A DNA stretch of 64,000 bases from JBBAAW01 sp041658075 (GTDB taxonomy: Bacteria > Patescibacteriota > WWE3 > UBA101185 > UBA10185). This document shows, piece by piece, positions 26,693 through 33,913 of the stretch (its first letter is position 1; the number at the start of each line of letters is the position of its first letter). Location of the stretch: positions 45,902-109,901 of the forward strand of contig JBBAAW010000001.1 in the NCBI GenBank assembly GCA_041658075.1, in the 5' to 3' direction. The notes beneath the pieces were generated by a model. That model saw only the letters and a program-made list of their open reading frames with translations, did not search any database and had not been told where the DNA came from. The translations under genes were made by a program, and so were the position numbers.

Positions 26693-27295
26693 ATGTTTAC
26701 AAAACAAAACGCTTTAGATTTATTGCATGAGCATATGCAAAATGTGAATTTGCGTAGGCACTGCTACTCAGTGGGTAAGGTTTTAGCCGTATTTTATGAC
26801 TACTTCAAGGAAAAAGGGATCCCGGCAAATTTTTCTGATATGGGAAATTTGAGTAGGGAAGAATGGGAAATTGTAGGTATACTACATGACGCAGATTGGG
26901 AAGTTACCGCTAAAGATGAGTTGAATCACACAAGAACTCTACTGAATTGGGTAAAAGACCGAGATTTGCCGGAAGAAGCGCTTAATGTTTTTAAGTCGCA
27001 CAACAATAGGACAACTGGACTGCGAGAGCCCCAAACTTTACTAGAATGGACTTTGGAGTGTTTAGATGAGCTTACTGGCTTTATGGTGGCTGTGGCGCTA
27101 ATGATGCCGTCCAAAAAGCTAGAAGAAGTTACAGTGGAAAGCGTAGTTAAAAAGTTTGCCAAAAAAGACTTTGCCAAGGCCGTAAACAGGGATCAGATAA
27201 CGCAATGTGAACAGAAGTTAGGCATTCCTGTAAATGACTTTGTGACGATCACGCTAAAAACTATGCAGGACAACCACGAGTTGTTGGGTCTATAA
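26693..27295 (+). CDS. HD-domain phosphohydrolase
   Basis: 200 aa. HCYSVGKVLAVFYDY near residue 24, the HD pair in GILHDADWE near 65-72 and a later NHTRTLL/SHNNRTTG set of His residues match the metal-dependent HD superfamily. Substrate cannot be told. Start at the ATG seven or so bases after GAAAGG. It lies between lysS and serS with short gaps, suggesting co-transcription. Confidence 0.8.
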   Translation: MFTKQNALDLLHEHMQNVNLRRHCYSVGKVLAVFYDYFKEKGIPANFSDMGNLSREEWEIVGILHDADWEVTAKDELNHTRTLLNWVKDRDLPEEALNVFKSHNNRTTGLREPQTLLEWTLECLDELTGFMVAVALMMPSKKLEEVTVESVVKKFAKKDFAKAVNRDQITQCEQKLGIPVNDFVTITLKTMQDNHELLGL

Positions 27296-27302
27296 TTAGG
27301 GT

Positions 27303-28643
27303 ATGTTAGACATTAAATTCATAAGGGAAAATTCAGAGAAAGTTAAAGAGAATATAAAGAATCGTGGATTGGCGGGCCCACAGTTTGAGGTGGACGACTT
27401 TTTAAGAGTCGACGAGAAGAAACGATACGTGATGACGGAAATCGAAGGGTTGCGTGCGTTGAGAAATAAGTTGTCGGATGCTACGGGCAAGCCCTCGCCG
27501 GAAGCCATTGAAGAAGTCAAAAAAACTAAAGAGCAAATAAAGGTTTTGGAGGTCGACTTGGAGGAACTTAATAAGAAATGGCAGTGGCACATAGATTGGT
27601 TTCCCAACATGCTCGATGAGAGTGTTCCTGCGGGAAAAGACGAAGATGGCAATGTGGAGGTAAAAGCGTGGTCGCCGGATCGGAGTTACTTTGCTAAAGA
27701 TGAGCTGGGTAAAAAAGACTTTTCTAAAGAATGGATGCCAAAGTTAGCTTTTGAGGGTAAGGATCATTTAGATCTGGGCGAGTCGCTGGATATTATTGAC
27801 AACAAACAAAGCGCTATTGTTTCCGGGAGTCGATTTGTATATTTAAAAAATGAAGCCTCACTTTTGCAGTATGCTCTTTTTGAGCACTTAAAGGCTAAGC
27901 TCCTCGCGGAGGGGTTTATTCCCATGGTAGTACCGCTGATGGTGCGCAAAGAAGCCCTTTTTGGAAGCTCCCATTTTCCGGGTGATGAAGAACAGGTTTA
28001 TCGGGTCGACAAAAAAGGTTTGGAAGAACAAACGGATTTATATTTGGTAGGATCGTCAGAGCCATCGCTTTTTGCCTACTATATGGGGAAAACCGTACTG
28101 GAAAAAGACTTGCCCCAAAAGTTTTTTGCCGTTACTACATGTTTTAGAACGGAAGTTGGTTCTTGGGGTAAGGATGTGCGTGGTATTAAGCGCGTCCACC
28201 AGTTTGACAAGTTAGAGATGGACTTAATTTGTCACCCAAACGAGTCGGAAAAGATGCACGCGTATTTGTTATCCATTAATGAATGGTTTTTGCAGTCGTT
28301 GGAGATTCCGTATCATGTTATCTTAAAATGCTCGGGTGATGCGGGTTACTTTGCCACTTCTAAACAATACGACTTTGAAGCTTGGCTGCCGTTTAGTAAA
28401 GAGTATATAGAGCTTGGAACTGATACTAACGCTAAGGACTATCAAGCCCGTAGATACAACACAAAGTTTAAGACCCGCCAGGGGGAAACCGACTTTGTTC
28501 ATAATGTTAACGACACGGGCTGTGCGGTGGGTAGAACTCTAGTAGCAATACTGGAAAACTATCAGCAACAGGATGGAAGCGTAGTAGTGCCAAGAATCTT
28601 GCGTCCGTACCTAAATGGTCTTGAGATAATTAAGCCAAAATAG
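27303..28643 (+). CDS. serS: Seryl-tRNA synthetase
   Basis: 446 aa. Residues 1-110 form the tRNA-binding coiled coil beginning MLDIKFIRENSEKVKENI. Motif 2 is CFRTEVGSWGKDVRGIKRVH near 280 and motif 3 is TGCAVGRTLVAILEN near 402. It charges the serine tRNAs, including the tRNA-Ser(GCU) at 33707-33796. It starts 7 bases after the HD gene. Confidence 0.95.
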   Translation: MLDIKFIRENSEKVKENIKNRGLAGPQFEVDDFLRVDEKKRYVMTEIEGLRALRNKLSDATGKPSPEAIEEVKKTKEQIKVLEVDLEELNKKWQWHIDWFPNMLDESVPAGKDEDGNVEVKAWSPDRSYFAKDELGKKDFSKEWMPKLAFEGKDHLDLGESLDIIDNKQSAIVSGSRFVYLKNEASLLQYALFEHLKAKLLAEGFIPMVVPLMVRKEALFGSSHFPGDEEQVYRVDKKGLEEQTDLYLVGSSEPSLFAYYMGKTVLEKDLPQKFFAVTTCFRTEVGSWGKDVRGIKRVHQFDKLEMDLICHPNESEKMHAYLLSINEWFLQSLEIPYHVILKCSGDAGYFATSKQYDFEAWLPFSKEYIELGTDTNAKDYQARRYNTKFKTRQGETDFVHNVNDTGCAVGRTLVAILENYQQQDGSVVVPRILRPYLNGLEIIKPK

Positions 28644-28657
28644 TAATATAAGGACAA

Positions 28658-29347
28658 ATGACTATCTTTGACGGCATTAAAATGCCAAAAACCGTATACG
28701 AGGTCGACTCAGAATTTAATGGAAAAATTAGTGTAGTAGAAATTGGTTCCACAAGAAGATTATATGTAGACGGGATAATACAGTCAGTGAGTTGGGATTC
28801 TCCTAATGCCAGTAGACAGGTCTGGGGGCGGTTGGTGGAAAACCTACACGATCAAGCGCCCGATTTAAAGAAGGTTATGGTTTTAGGTTTGGGTGGTGGT
28901 TCCATGCAGCATTTATTAACAAAAAAATTTCCGGGAGTTCATCTTACCAGCGTGGAAATTGACAAAGTTATGGTGGACGTGGCTAAAAAGTATTTTACGT
29001 TGGATGAGATCCCAAATCACAGAATTATTGTGGCCGACGCTTTAAAGGTGATTTCCGTGCCGGAAGAGTATGGAATTCCCCAACAAAGCTTTCAAGCAGT
29101 AATTGTAGATATTTATTGTGGTCAAAAGTACCCTGATTTAGGTACCAGCGGGAATTTTTTTGCCGGAGTTAAGAATTTAGTGATACCAGGTGGTTTAGTG
29201 GTTTTTAACCGAGTATATTTAGAACATCATCAGGAGCAGGTTAATCAGTTTATTGACTCTTTAGAAGGCTTCTTTAGCAATGTAAAATCCGTGATTATTG
29301 CCGGTCGTACCAACTCAGACAACGTTATTGTCTTCTGCCGGGTTTGA
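28658..29347 (+). CDS. Spermidine-synthase-fold protein
   Basis: 229 aa with the Rossmann methyltransferase core of the spermidine/spermine synthase family: VLGLGGGSMQHLL near residue 75, SVEIDKVMVDVAKKYF near 96 and an acidic VDIYCGQKYPDLG near 148 in place of the aminopropyltransferase D-x-D-P motif. The acceptor-binding residues of true SpeE are not evident, so it may be a SpeE homologue with another role. It follows serS by 14 bases. Polyamine metabolism also appears at 58708 (BpsA-SpeD fusion). Confidence 0.7.
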   Translation: MTIFDGIKMPKTVYEVDSEFNGKISVVEIGSTRRLYVDGIIQSVSWDSPNASRQVWGRLVENLHDQAPDLKKVMVLGLGGGSMQHLLTKKFPGVHLTSVEIDKVMVDVAKKYFTLDEIPNHRIIVADALKVISVPEEYGIPQQSFQAVIVDIYCGQKYPDLGTSGNFFAGVKNLVIPGGLVVFNRVYLEHHQEQVNQFIDSLEGFFSNVKSVIIAGRTNSDNVIVFCRV

Positions 29348-29372
29348 CACTATAGGTCTTTTATTGTAAAAT
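29344..29372 (+). promoter_or_regulatory. Promoter of the DHH-like gene
   Basis: TTGACA (29344-29349), 17-base spacer, TAAAAT (29367-29372). It overlaps the end of the upstream gene. The transcript would have a leader of about 50 bases containing an eight-codon reading frame at 29415-29441 that overlaps the gene's ATG. Confidence 0.65.
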
Positions 29373-29431
29373 ACACCGTTGTTATAAAATTTCTCCCTGT
29401 CTAACTAATTAAATATGCAAAGGTTTTTGCT

Positions 29432-30094
29432 ATGCAAATAGATCTACAAACAAATGAACAATTAACAAACGTACTTCACAGTGCGGAGAATATTGCGATC
29501 ATTCCAGCTAAAGGTGCGGGTGTTGATGCCTTCTGTGCCGGTGTTGCTGTGCATATCATGCTAAAGAGTTTAGACAAGAACTCAAAAATTTTGTATCCGG
29601 GAAGCATGCCGGAAAGCTGTAAAGATCTTTTTGTAAATATTCTTAAAGAGTCGGACATTATAACTACTTTTGCTCAAAGACAACTTACGGTTTCTATTGA
29701 CTATTCAGGGGAGCACGACGCTAAAGCCTGGTATGAGCCGGAAGGGGAAACTTTAAAGGTAAAACTTGCGCCTGTGAGTAAAGATTTTGACCCCGCTTTA
29801 AAGGTTCGAGCCAAACTTGATACGGGTTTTGATTTTGATACCGCTATAATTTTAGGTGCTAATGAGCTTGAAGATTTAGGCTATGTTTATGCTGAAATTC
29901 AGCGCGACTTGGCCAAAGCCACCATTATAAATATTGCTAACTCCAGCAAGAATAATAGATTTGGGAGCATAAATGTGATTGATGCTACCTGTGATTCAGT
30001 AAGCCAGTTAATAATTAAAAGAGCTCCGCTTTGGGAGTTAAACATAACTACTCAGGCTGCTCAGGCTTTGCTTTTGGGGATTACACAGAAATAG
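29432..30094 (+). CDS. DHH-like phosphoesterase homologue, motif-poor
   Basis: 220 aa. The pattern ENIAIIPAKGAGVDAFCAGV near residues 19-38 sits where DHH/NrnA-type phosphoesterases have their first DxD metal motif, and INIANSSKNNRFGSINVID near 165 resembles the DHH-motif region, but the metal-binding Asp and His residues are largely absent. I read it as a degenerate, possibly non-catalytic DHH-fold protein. It has its own promoter at 29344-29372. Weak Shine-Dalgarno. Converges on the exonuclease remnant, overlapping it by 14 bases. Confidence 0.55.
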   Translation: MQIDLQTNEQLTNVLHSAENIAIIPAKGAGVDAFCAGVAVHIMLKSLDKNSKILYPGSMPESCKDLFVNILKESDIITTFAQRQLTVSIDYSGEHDAKAWYEPEGETLKVKLAPVSKDFDPALKVRAKLDTGFDFDTAIILGANELEDLGYVYAEIQRDLAKATIINIANSSKNNRFGSINVIDATCDSVSQLIIKRAPLWELNITTQAAQALLLGITQK

Positions 30095-30377
30095 TTAACG
30101 TTTCGGAAACAAGGTCGCCTATTTCAAATGTACAGAAAGTAGGAAACCGGTCAGTAAGAACAGTTTGTAGGGTAAAAGAATCGATGAGTTTCAGCCCTTT
30201 ATAGAGAATATAGTCTGTTGAGGTACCGTCGGCTGCTGTTGGGTTGTCTATCCCTACAATTTCTAAACCTTTAGCAATAAACTCTGGAAACAGGTTGCTG
30301 TATTCTTTAGGTGGGTAGTTAAAGTCTTGATTAGCATAAGTAGATTGTAGCACGAGCATGAGACGGTAAGCGAGGAT
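30081..30377 (-). pseudogene. C-terminal remnant of an endonuclease/exonuclease/phosphatase protein
   Basis: The frame (longest ATG form 92 aa, 30359 down to 30081) encodes NQDFNYPP, matching the GDFN metal motif of the EEP family, then TSTDYILYKGLKL and LTDRFPTFCTFEI, matching the DYIL and SDHxP ends of the fold. The catalytic His of SDH is Arg here, and the frame is closed by a stop just upstream (30378-30380), so the N-terminal half is gone. It therefore looks like a decayed gene rather than a functional one. Confidence 0.6.
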
Positions 30378-30434
30378 TTTATAGGTTTGGTTCTCTTCAC
30401 TTCGATGACCAAGCTGTTATTGCTTTGTGCATGT

Positions 30435-30440
30435 TATAAT
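30435..30440 (+). promoter_or_regulatory. Extended -10 box, leaderless start
   Basis: TGtTATAAT ends six bases before the ATG at 30447, so transcription should begin at or next to the start codon. No consensus -35 is seen. Confidence 0.6.
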
Positions 30441-30446
30441 TGCCCC

Positions 30447-31421
30447 ATGAAAATAATGGTTACTGGGTGTGCCGGGTTTATCGGTTCCCATCTATCCGAG
30501 AGACTTACAAGTTTGGGACATGAAGTTATTGGTGTAGATAAATTCTCGGATTACTACCCCGTCTTTCTCAAAGAACTTAATGCAAAAGATTTAGAGTCTA
30601 AAGGTGTAAAAATATACAAGCGCGATATATTAACCAGCGATTTAACCGATATTTGTAAAGACATTGATTTTGTATTTCATCTTGCCGCCACGCCTGGGAT
30701 TTCAGATAAAATACCTTACGAAGAGTATTTAAATAACAACGAACTGGCTACCTTTAAACTTCTTCAGCATTTTAGGAAGTCGCCGAATTTAAAATGCTTT
30801 TTTAATATCTCTACCTCCTCGGTTTATGGTGCTTTTGCGACTGACGCAGAAAACGCGGATCCAAAACCCACCTCTTATTATGGTGTTACTAAACTTGCCG
30901 CGGAGCAACTTGCTTTATCATATAGCCGTGAGGAAGGTTTCCCTGCTTGTTCATTTAGATTGTTTTCTGTGTATGGAGAAAGAGAAAGACCCGATAAATT
31001 TTATCCAAGATTGATTATGGCTTTGTTGGAAGGTAGGGAGGTCCCTCTTTATGAGGGCAGCGAAAAGCATATTAGAAGTTATACTTATATTTCCGATATA
31101 ATTGATGGTTTTATACTTGGGCTTGATAAATATAAAAAATGTTGTGGTGAAATCTTCAATTTGGGGACTGATAAAACTAACACAACAGGTGATGCTATGC
31201 GCATTGCTCAAGAAATTGTGAATAAGCCACTAAAGATAAAAAGATTGCCAAAGAGAACTGGCGATCAAGAAAAAACTTCCGCAAATATTGAAAAGATAAA
31301 AAGAGTATTAGGATACGCGTCGGATACTACACTAGAAGAAGGATTGGAAAAGGATATCAGCTGGTTTAAGAATAGGATACTTGGGAAATATAACTATTGG
31401 GAAGAGGTTTTTGGAAAATAG
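30447..31421 (+). CDS. NAD-dependent sugar epimerase (GalE-like SDR)
   Basis: 324-aa extended SDR. GCAGFIGSHL near residue 7 is the NAD loop; STSSVYG near 118 and YYGVTKLAAE near 142 give the Ser-Tyr-Lys catalytic triad; RSYTYISDIIDGF near 218 is typical of nucleotide-sugar epimerases. It most resembles UDP-glucose 4-epimerase-type enzymes, but dehydratase or reductase activity cannot be excluded. A longer frame starts at 30387, but the ATG at 30447 places the NAD loop at the usual position and lies just behind a -10 box. Confidence 0.85.
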   Translation: MKIMVTGCAGFIGSHLSERLTSLGHEVIGVDKFSDYYPVFLKELNAKDLESKGVKIYKRDILTSDLTDICKDIDFVFHLAATPGISDKIPYEEYLNNNELATFKLLQHFRKSPNLKCFFNISTSSVYGAFATDAENADPKPTSYYGVTKLAAEQLALSYSREEGFPACSFRLFSVYGERERPDKFYPRLIMALLEGREVPLYEGSEKHIRSYTYISDIIDGFILGLDKYKKCCGEIFNLGTDKTNTTGDAMRIAQEIVNKPLKIKRLPKRTGDQEKTSANIEKIKRVLGYASDTTLEEGLEKDISWFKNRILGKYNYWEEVFGK

Positions 31422-31425
31422 GTCT

Positions 31426-32403
31426 ATGAACGAAGAACTGAACGCTAAAAAAATTTCAATTGTTATTCCTTGTTACAACGAGGAAAAAAATATAAATCGT
31501 ACTTTGGATGGGCTTTTAGCTCTGGTTAAGAACGACTCAATTTTGTCAAAATATAATAGCCAGATTATTGCAGTAGACGACGGTAGCAAAGATGGCACTT
31601 GGAAAATAATCAGCAATTACGCCCAAAAAGAGTTAACAATAAAAGGCGTACGACTGATGGGAAATTTTGGACAGAGTTGTGGCTATCAAGCGGGTTTTGA
31701 CGCCTCGGATGGAGACTTTGTTCTAACGGTTTCTGCGGATTTGGAAATTCCGCTTGAAAATTTGTCTAAAGTGGTGGAGCTTTTAGAACAAGGCTACGAC
31801 TTTGTTAATACTAATCGAAAGAACCGTTGGGGCGGGGAGAAAAAAGCAAAAAGCGGCATGGCCAACAAGATTATCAGCAAAGTTTCAGGTGTTTCCATGC
31901 AGGATCGGGGTTCCGGAATGAAGGGTTTTGCCCGCGTTTTAGTGGACAATATAAAGTTTTATGGCGACATGCACAGATTTATTCCGGATTACTTAACCGT
32001 TTACCATGCCAAAATGATTGAGTTTGATGTGGAGTTTAAAGATCGCGATTTTGGTGTTTCAGCCTACAAGGGTAGTAAACGAACTGTTCAGGTTTTGTTG
32101 GACATTATAACTCTGGCCTTTATGCTTAAATTTGCCAGAAAGCCTTTTAGCATGATGCCGGGAAGGCTTTTTGGGTTTACTGGGGCGATTATTTCAGGCT
32201 TTGGCGGTATGGGTATGTTGTATCTGTTTGTTTTAAAAATCTTAGGTCAGAGTATTAGTAACAGGCCTCTGCTTATCGCTTCAGTTTTAATGTTAGTTGT
32301 AGGTGTTCAATTGGTTATGACTGGGTTATTAGGCGAACTCATGATGCGAGTATATTTTGAATCCTCAGGTCGTAAAACCTACGCGGTTAGAGAAACTTGT
32401 TAG
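31426..32403 (+). CDS. GT2 polyprenyl-phosphate glycosyltransferase with two C-terminal helices
   Basis: 325 aa of the ArnC/DPMS/GtrB type: IVIPCYNEEKNI near residue 11, VDDGSKDGTW near 49, GQSCGYQAGFDASDGDFVL near 83 and SADLEIP near 103. Two helices near 240-300 match the membrane hairpins of GtrB-like enzymes. It would make a polyprenyl-phosphate sugar. The frame opens at a TTG at 31381 inside the epimerase gene, but the ATG at 31426, five bases after that gene's stop, is a better start. A strong intrinsic terminator lies at 32615-32639. Confidence 0.85.
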   Translation: MNEELNAKKISIVIPCYNEEKNINRTLDGLLALVKNDSILSKYNSQIIAVDDGSKDGTWKIISNYAQKELTIKGVRLMGNFGQSCGYQAGFDASDGDFVLTVSADLEIPLENLSKVVELLEQGYDFVNTNRKNRWGGEKKAKSGMANKIISKVSGVSMQDRGSGMKGFARVLVDNIKFYGDMHRFIPDYLTVYHAKMIEFDVEFKDRDFGVSAYKGSKRTVQVLLDIITLAFMLKFARKPFSMMPGRLFGFTGAIISGFGGMGMLYLFVLKILGQSISNRPLLIASVLMLVVGVQLVMTGLLGELMMRVYFESSGRKTYAVRETC

Positions 32404-32426
32404 TTTTTTCACATTGAAATGAACTG

Positions 32427-32472
32427 GGGGCTGAGATTGTCAAACGTCTGTGTATGACGTATCTCAGTCCCC
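32427..32472 (-). other. Long hairpin 3' of Cys peptide 1
   Basis: GGGGCTGAGAT (32427-32437) pairs with ATCTCAGtCCCC (32461-32472, one bulged base), and inside it ACGTC (444-448) pairs with GACGT (456-460). No U-tract follows on the minus strand. It may end or stabilise the peptide mRNA, and lies just past the stop of the plus-strand GT2 gene as well. Confidence 0.5.
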
Positions 32473-32500
32473 GCCCGCCTGCGAGAGCGTCTAGCTGAAA

Positions 32501-32674
32501 CTAGTCGCCCCACCCTCCCTTGCACAGCGTGCCCCCGCAATGAACACCTCTGTTGCACCCATCGCAACCGCAATTGCAGGAGCCGTGCACTCCACTTAGG
32601 TGGGTGAAAGTGTGAACGACCGCTGTTGCGGTCGTTTTTCCGGAACGCACTCGACTTCGACTACGACGTCTCAT
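32501..32674 (-). CDS. Cys-rich peptide 1 (57 aa)
   Basis: ATG at 32674, stop TAG at 32501-32503. AGGAGGT lies seven bases upstream, and an extended -10 (32705-32710) gives a leader of about 23 bases. The N-terminus is Arg-rich (MRRRSRSRVR), then THLSGVHGS, then the core CNCGCDGCNRGVHCGGTLC. Six cysteines and one His fall in a C-x-C-x-C-x2-C-x5-H-C spacing shared with peptide 2. That spacing suggests a metal or Fe-S ligand set, or a modified peptide; I do not recognise a named family. The plus-strand frame over this region has no such support. Confidence 0.65.
   Translation of the reverse strand: MRRRSRSRVRSGKTTATAVVHTFTHLSGVHGSCNCGCDGCNRGVHCGGTLCKGGWGD
32615..32639 (+). terminator. Intrinsic terminator of the epimerase-GT2 transcript
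   Basis: AACGACCGC (32615-32623) and GCGGTCGTT (32628-32636) form a perfect nine-bp stem with a TGTT loop, and five T's (32635-32639) follow on the plus strand. It lies about 210 bases after the GT2 stop and inside the coding sequence of Cys peptide 1, on the opposite strand. Confidence 0.75.
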
Positions 32675-32704
32675 TACAGCACCTCCTGATAAGAGATTGT
32701 GCGA

Positions 32705-32710
32705 ATTATA
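32705..32710 (-). promoter_or_regulatory. Extended -10 box of Cys peptide 1
   Basis: TGaTATAAT on the minus strand, about 31 bases before the ATG. The same box and the next dozen bases recur before peptide 2. No consensus -35 at 17 bp. Confidence 0.6.
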
Positions 32711-32762
32711 TCATAAGAACAATTGGTACGATTAAAGAGTTGGTCAAATTTGAGGAGGAACT

Positions 32763-32815
32763 GGGGAGTGCGGGCTATCAAATAAATGATCTTTTGACAG
32801 TAATCGCAGCTCCCC
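32763..32815 (-). other. Long hairpin 3' of Cys peptide 2
   Basis: GGGGAGTGCG (32763-32772) pairs with CGCAgCTCCCC (32805-32815, one bulged G). Position relative to the reading frame and the flanking GAACTGGGG match the hairpin of copy 1, so the structure is conserved while its loop sequence is not. Confidence 0.5.
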
Positions 32816-32834
32816 GTTGCCGACCTTTTATCAG

Positions 32835-32975
32835 TCACACCGCACACCCGTTGGTTGCGATTCCGCAGTGCGCTCCTATGTCACACCGGGTACACCCGCA
32901 GGAGCAGCCTCCCTTCAATGTGTGCAAAAGGCGATGGAGATGTTCCATCACGTGGGAAAACGTTAAGATATGCAC
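32835..32975 (-). CDS. Cys-rich peptide 2 (46 aa)
   Basis: GTG at 32975, stop TGA at 32835-32837; AGGAGG lies six bases upstream and an extended -10 is at 33005-33010. The N-terminus is His-rich (HVMEHLHRLLHTLKGG) and the core is CSCGCTRCDIGAHCG followed by TNGCAV. The C-x-C-G-C-x2-C-x2-G-x-H-C-G pattern is identical in spacing to peptide 1 although most other residues differ, which indicates selection on the cysteines. An internal ATG at 32948 is a possible alternative start. Function unknown; metal binding is an inference. Confidence 0.65.
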   Translation of the reverse strand: MHILTFSHVMEHLHRLLHTLKGGCSCGCTRCDIGAHCGIATNGCAV

Positions 32976-33004
32976 AGCACTCCTCCTGTTTAGAGATTAC
33001 ATGG

Positions 33005-33010
33005 ATTATA
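33005..33010 (-). promoter_or_regulatory. Extended -10 box of Cys peptide 2
   Basis: TGATATAATCC on the minus strand, the same context as the box before peptide 1, about 30 bases before the GTG. Confidence 0.6.
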
Positions 33011-33069
33011 TCACAAAGATAGCTGGTAGAATTCACAGGAAGTGTACACTATAAACGTACGCTGTCAAA

Positions 33070-33087
33070 ATGGCGGAGGGTGTGGGA
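33070..33087. repeat. Duplicate of the tRNA-Ser 3' end (att-like)
   Basis: These 18 bases are identical, in the same orientation, to 33706-33723, which cover the CCA, discriminator, 3' acceptor strand and part of the T-arm of tRNA-Ser. The two copies bracket about 620 bases with the YbaK-like gene, in the arrangement left by integration at a tRNA 3' end. Confidence 0.65.
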
Positions 33088-33150
33088 CGTACTTGGAACT
33101 TTCTTTTCGGATTATAGTAAATACTGCACTGTTTTGCTAAAATAATTGAC

Positions 33151-33651
33151 ATGGTAGACCAAGAACAGTGTTGTAAGAACCTAATAAACAACTTGAATAC
33201 GAATAACGCAGATTATAAGCTGTTTGAACATAGAGTGGCTTTAACATACGAAGATTTACAGGCAGTACAAAGAGAGGCGGGTTTTATAGGTGCTGAAGGT
33301 AAATGTATGGTTTTGAAATCTGAATTAGGTTTCATAGTTTATGTTACTTTGCAGGGTAAAAGAGTTGACTTGGAAAGAATAAAAAACACTCTTGGAGTTA
33401 AAAAAATTCGCTTAGCACTTCCTGAAGAATTAAAAGAATATTTTGGGGCAGAACCCGGGTGTGCATATCCTTTTGGATTCTCTGAACAAGTAGATATTTA
33501 TGTTGACCCTAACATCTACAAACAAGAGTGGTTTCTTTTCAGCCCTGTATACCCATCTAAAACAATTCAGGTAAAAGGTACTGATTTAGAAAAAGTTTTC
33601 TCATCTTTAAACAACAAAGTAACTATAGTCACAAATTTCAATCAAGCATAA
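33151..33651 (+). CDS. YbaK/ProX-like aminoacyl-tRNA deacylase
   Basis: 166 aa. EHRVALTYEDL near residue 26, the catalytic-lysine region GAEGKCMVLKSE near 48 and PGCAYPFGF near 104 match the YbaK/EbsC editing fold that hydrolyses mischarged tRNAs. Start is an ATG seven bases after an extended -10 TGcTAAAAT (33138-33143), so probably leaderless. The gene is bracketed by tRNA-Ser and a copy of its 3' end, suggesting acquisition as a small island. A second, different YbaK homologue lies at 39610. Confidence 0.75.
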   Translation: MVDQEQCCKNLINNLNTNNADYKLFEHRVALTYEDLQAVQREAGFIGAEGKCMVLKSELGFIVYVTLQGKRVDLERIKNTLGVKKIRLALPEELKEYFGAEPGCAYPFGFSEQVDIYVDPNIYKQEWFLFSPVYPSKTIQVKGTDLEKVFSSLNNKVTIVTNFNQA

Positions 33652-33706
33652 AATTATCTTCACTTTGGAACTGATGCGCTTAATCTGGGTGTCTTGTTTT
33701 GATACA

Positions 33707-33796
33707 TGGCGGAGGGTGTGGGATTCGAACCCACGCGCAGCTTTGACACCGCGACGGTTTAGCAAACCGTTGCCGTAACCACTTGGCTAACCCTCC
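33707..33796 (-). tRNA. tRNA-Ser (GCU)
   Basis: Minus-strand cloverleaf with acceptor GGAGGGT/ACCCTCC, anticodon loop TTGCTAA giving GCU, a long variable arm as in serine tRNAs, T-loop GGTTCGAATCC, discriminator G and an encoded CCA. A TATAAT box (33827-33832, minus strand) lies about 30 bases upstream. The 3' end is duplicated at 33070-33087. Confidence 0.95.
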
Positions 33797-33913
33797 TCGT
33801 TTTGGTGGGGCTATTATTCCGAAGCTATTATACTATGAAATAACAGAGCATAGGTGGTCGCTTGCTCACCCATGGTACGTGACGAACGTTGCGGCGGGAG
33901 ATATACTCGTTTA

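Larger units (their letters stand above)
32421..33010 (-). repeat. Two diverged tandem copies of a Cys-peptide cassette
   Basis: Unit 1 (about 32421-32720) and unit 2 (about 32758-33020) share, on the minus strand and in order, an extended -10 TGATATAAT, AATCTCT, CAGGAGG, a Cys-rich reading frame, a long hairpin and a GAACTGGGG boundary (plus-strand orientation). The copies have drifted outside these blocks. This explains the 32404-33150 stretch, which holds no long gene. Confidence 0.7.

Noticed and set aside
25150..27303. T-box riboswitch before lysS or serS
   Set aside because: Gaps are 9, 13 and 7 bases, too short for any leader element.
32626..33054. 142-codon plus-strand frame across the Cys-peptide region
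   Set aside because: It has no promoter or ribosome site, low-complexity Cys/Pro/His composition, and is explained as the antisense of two supported minus-strand peptides.
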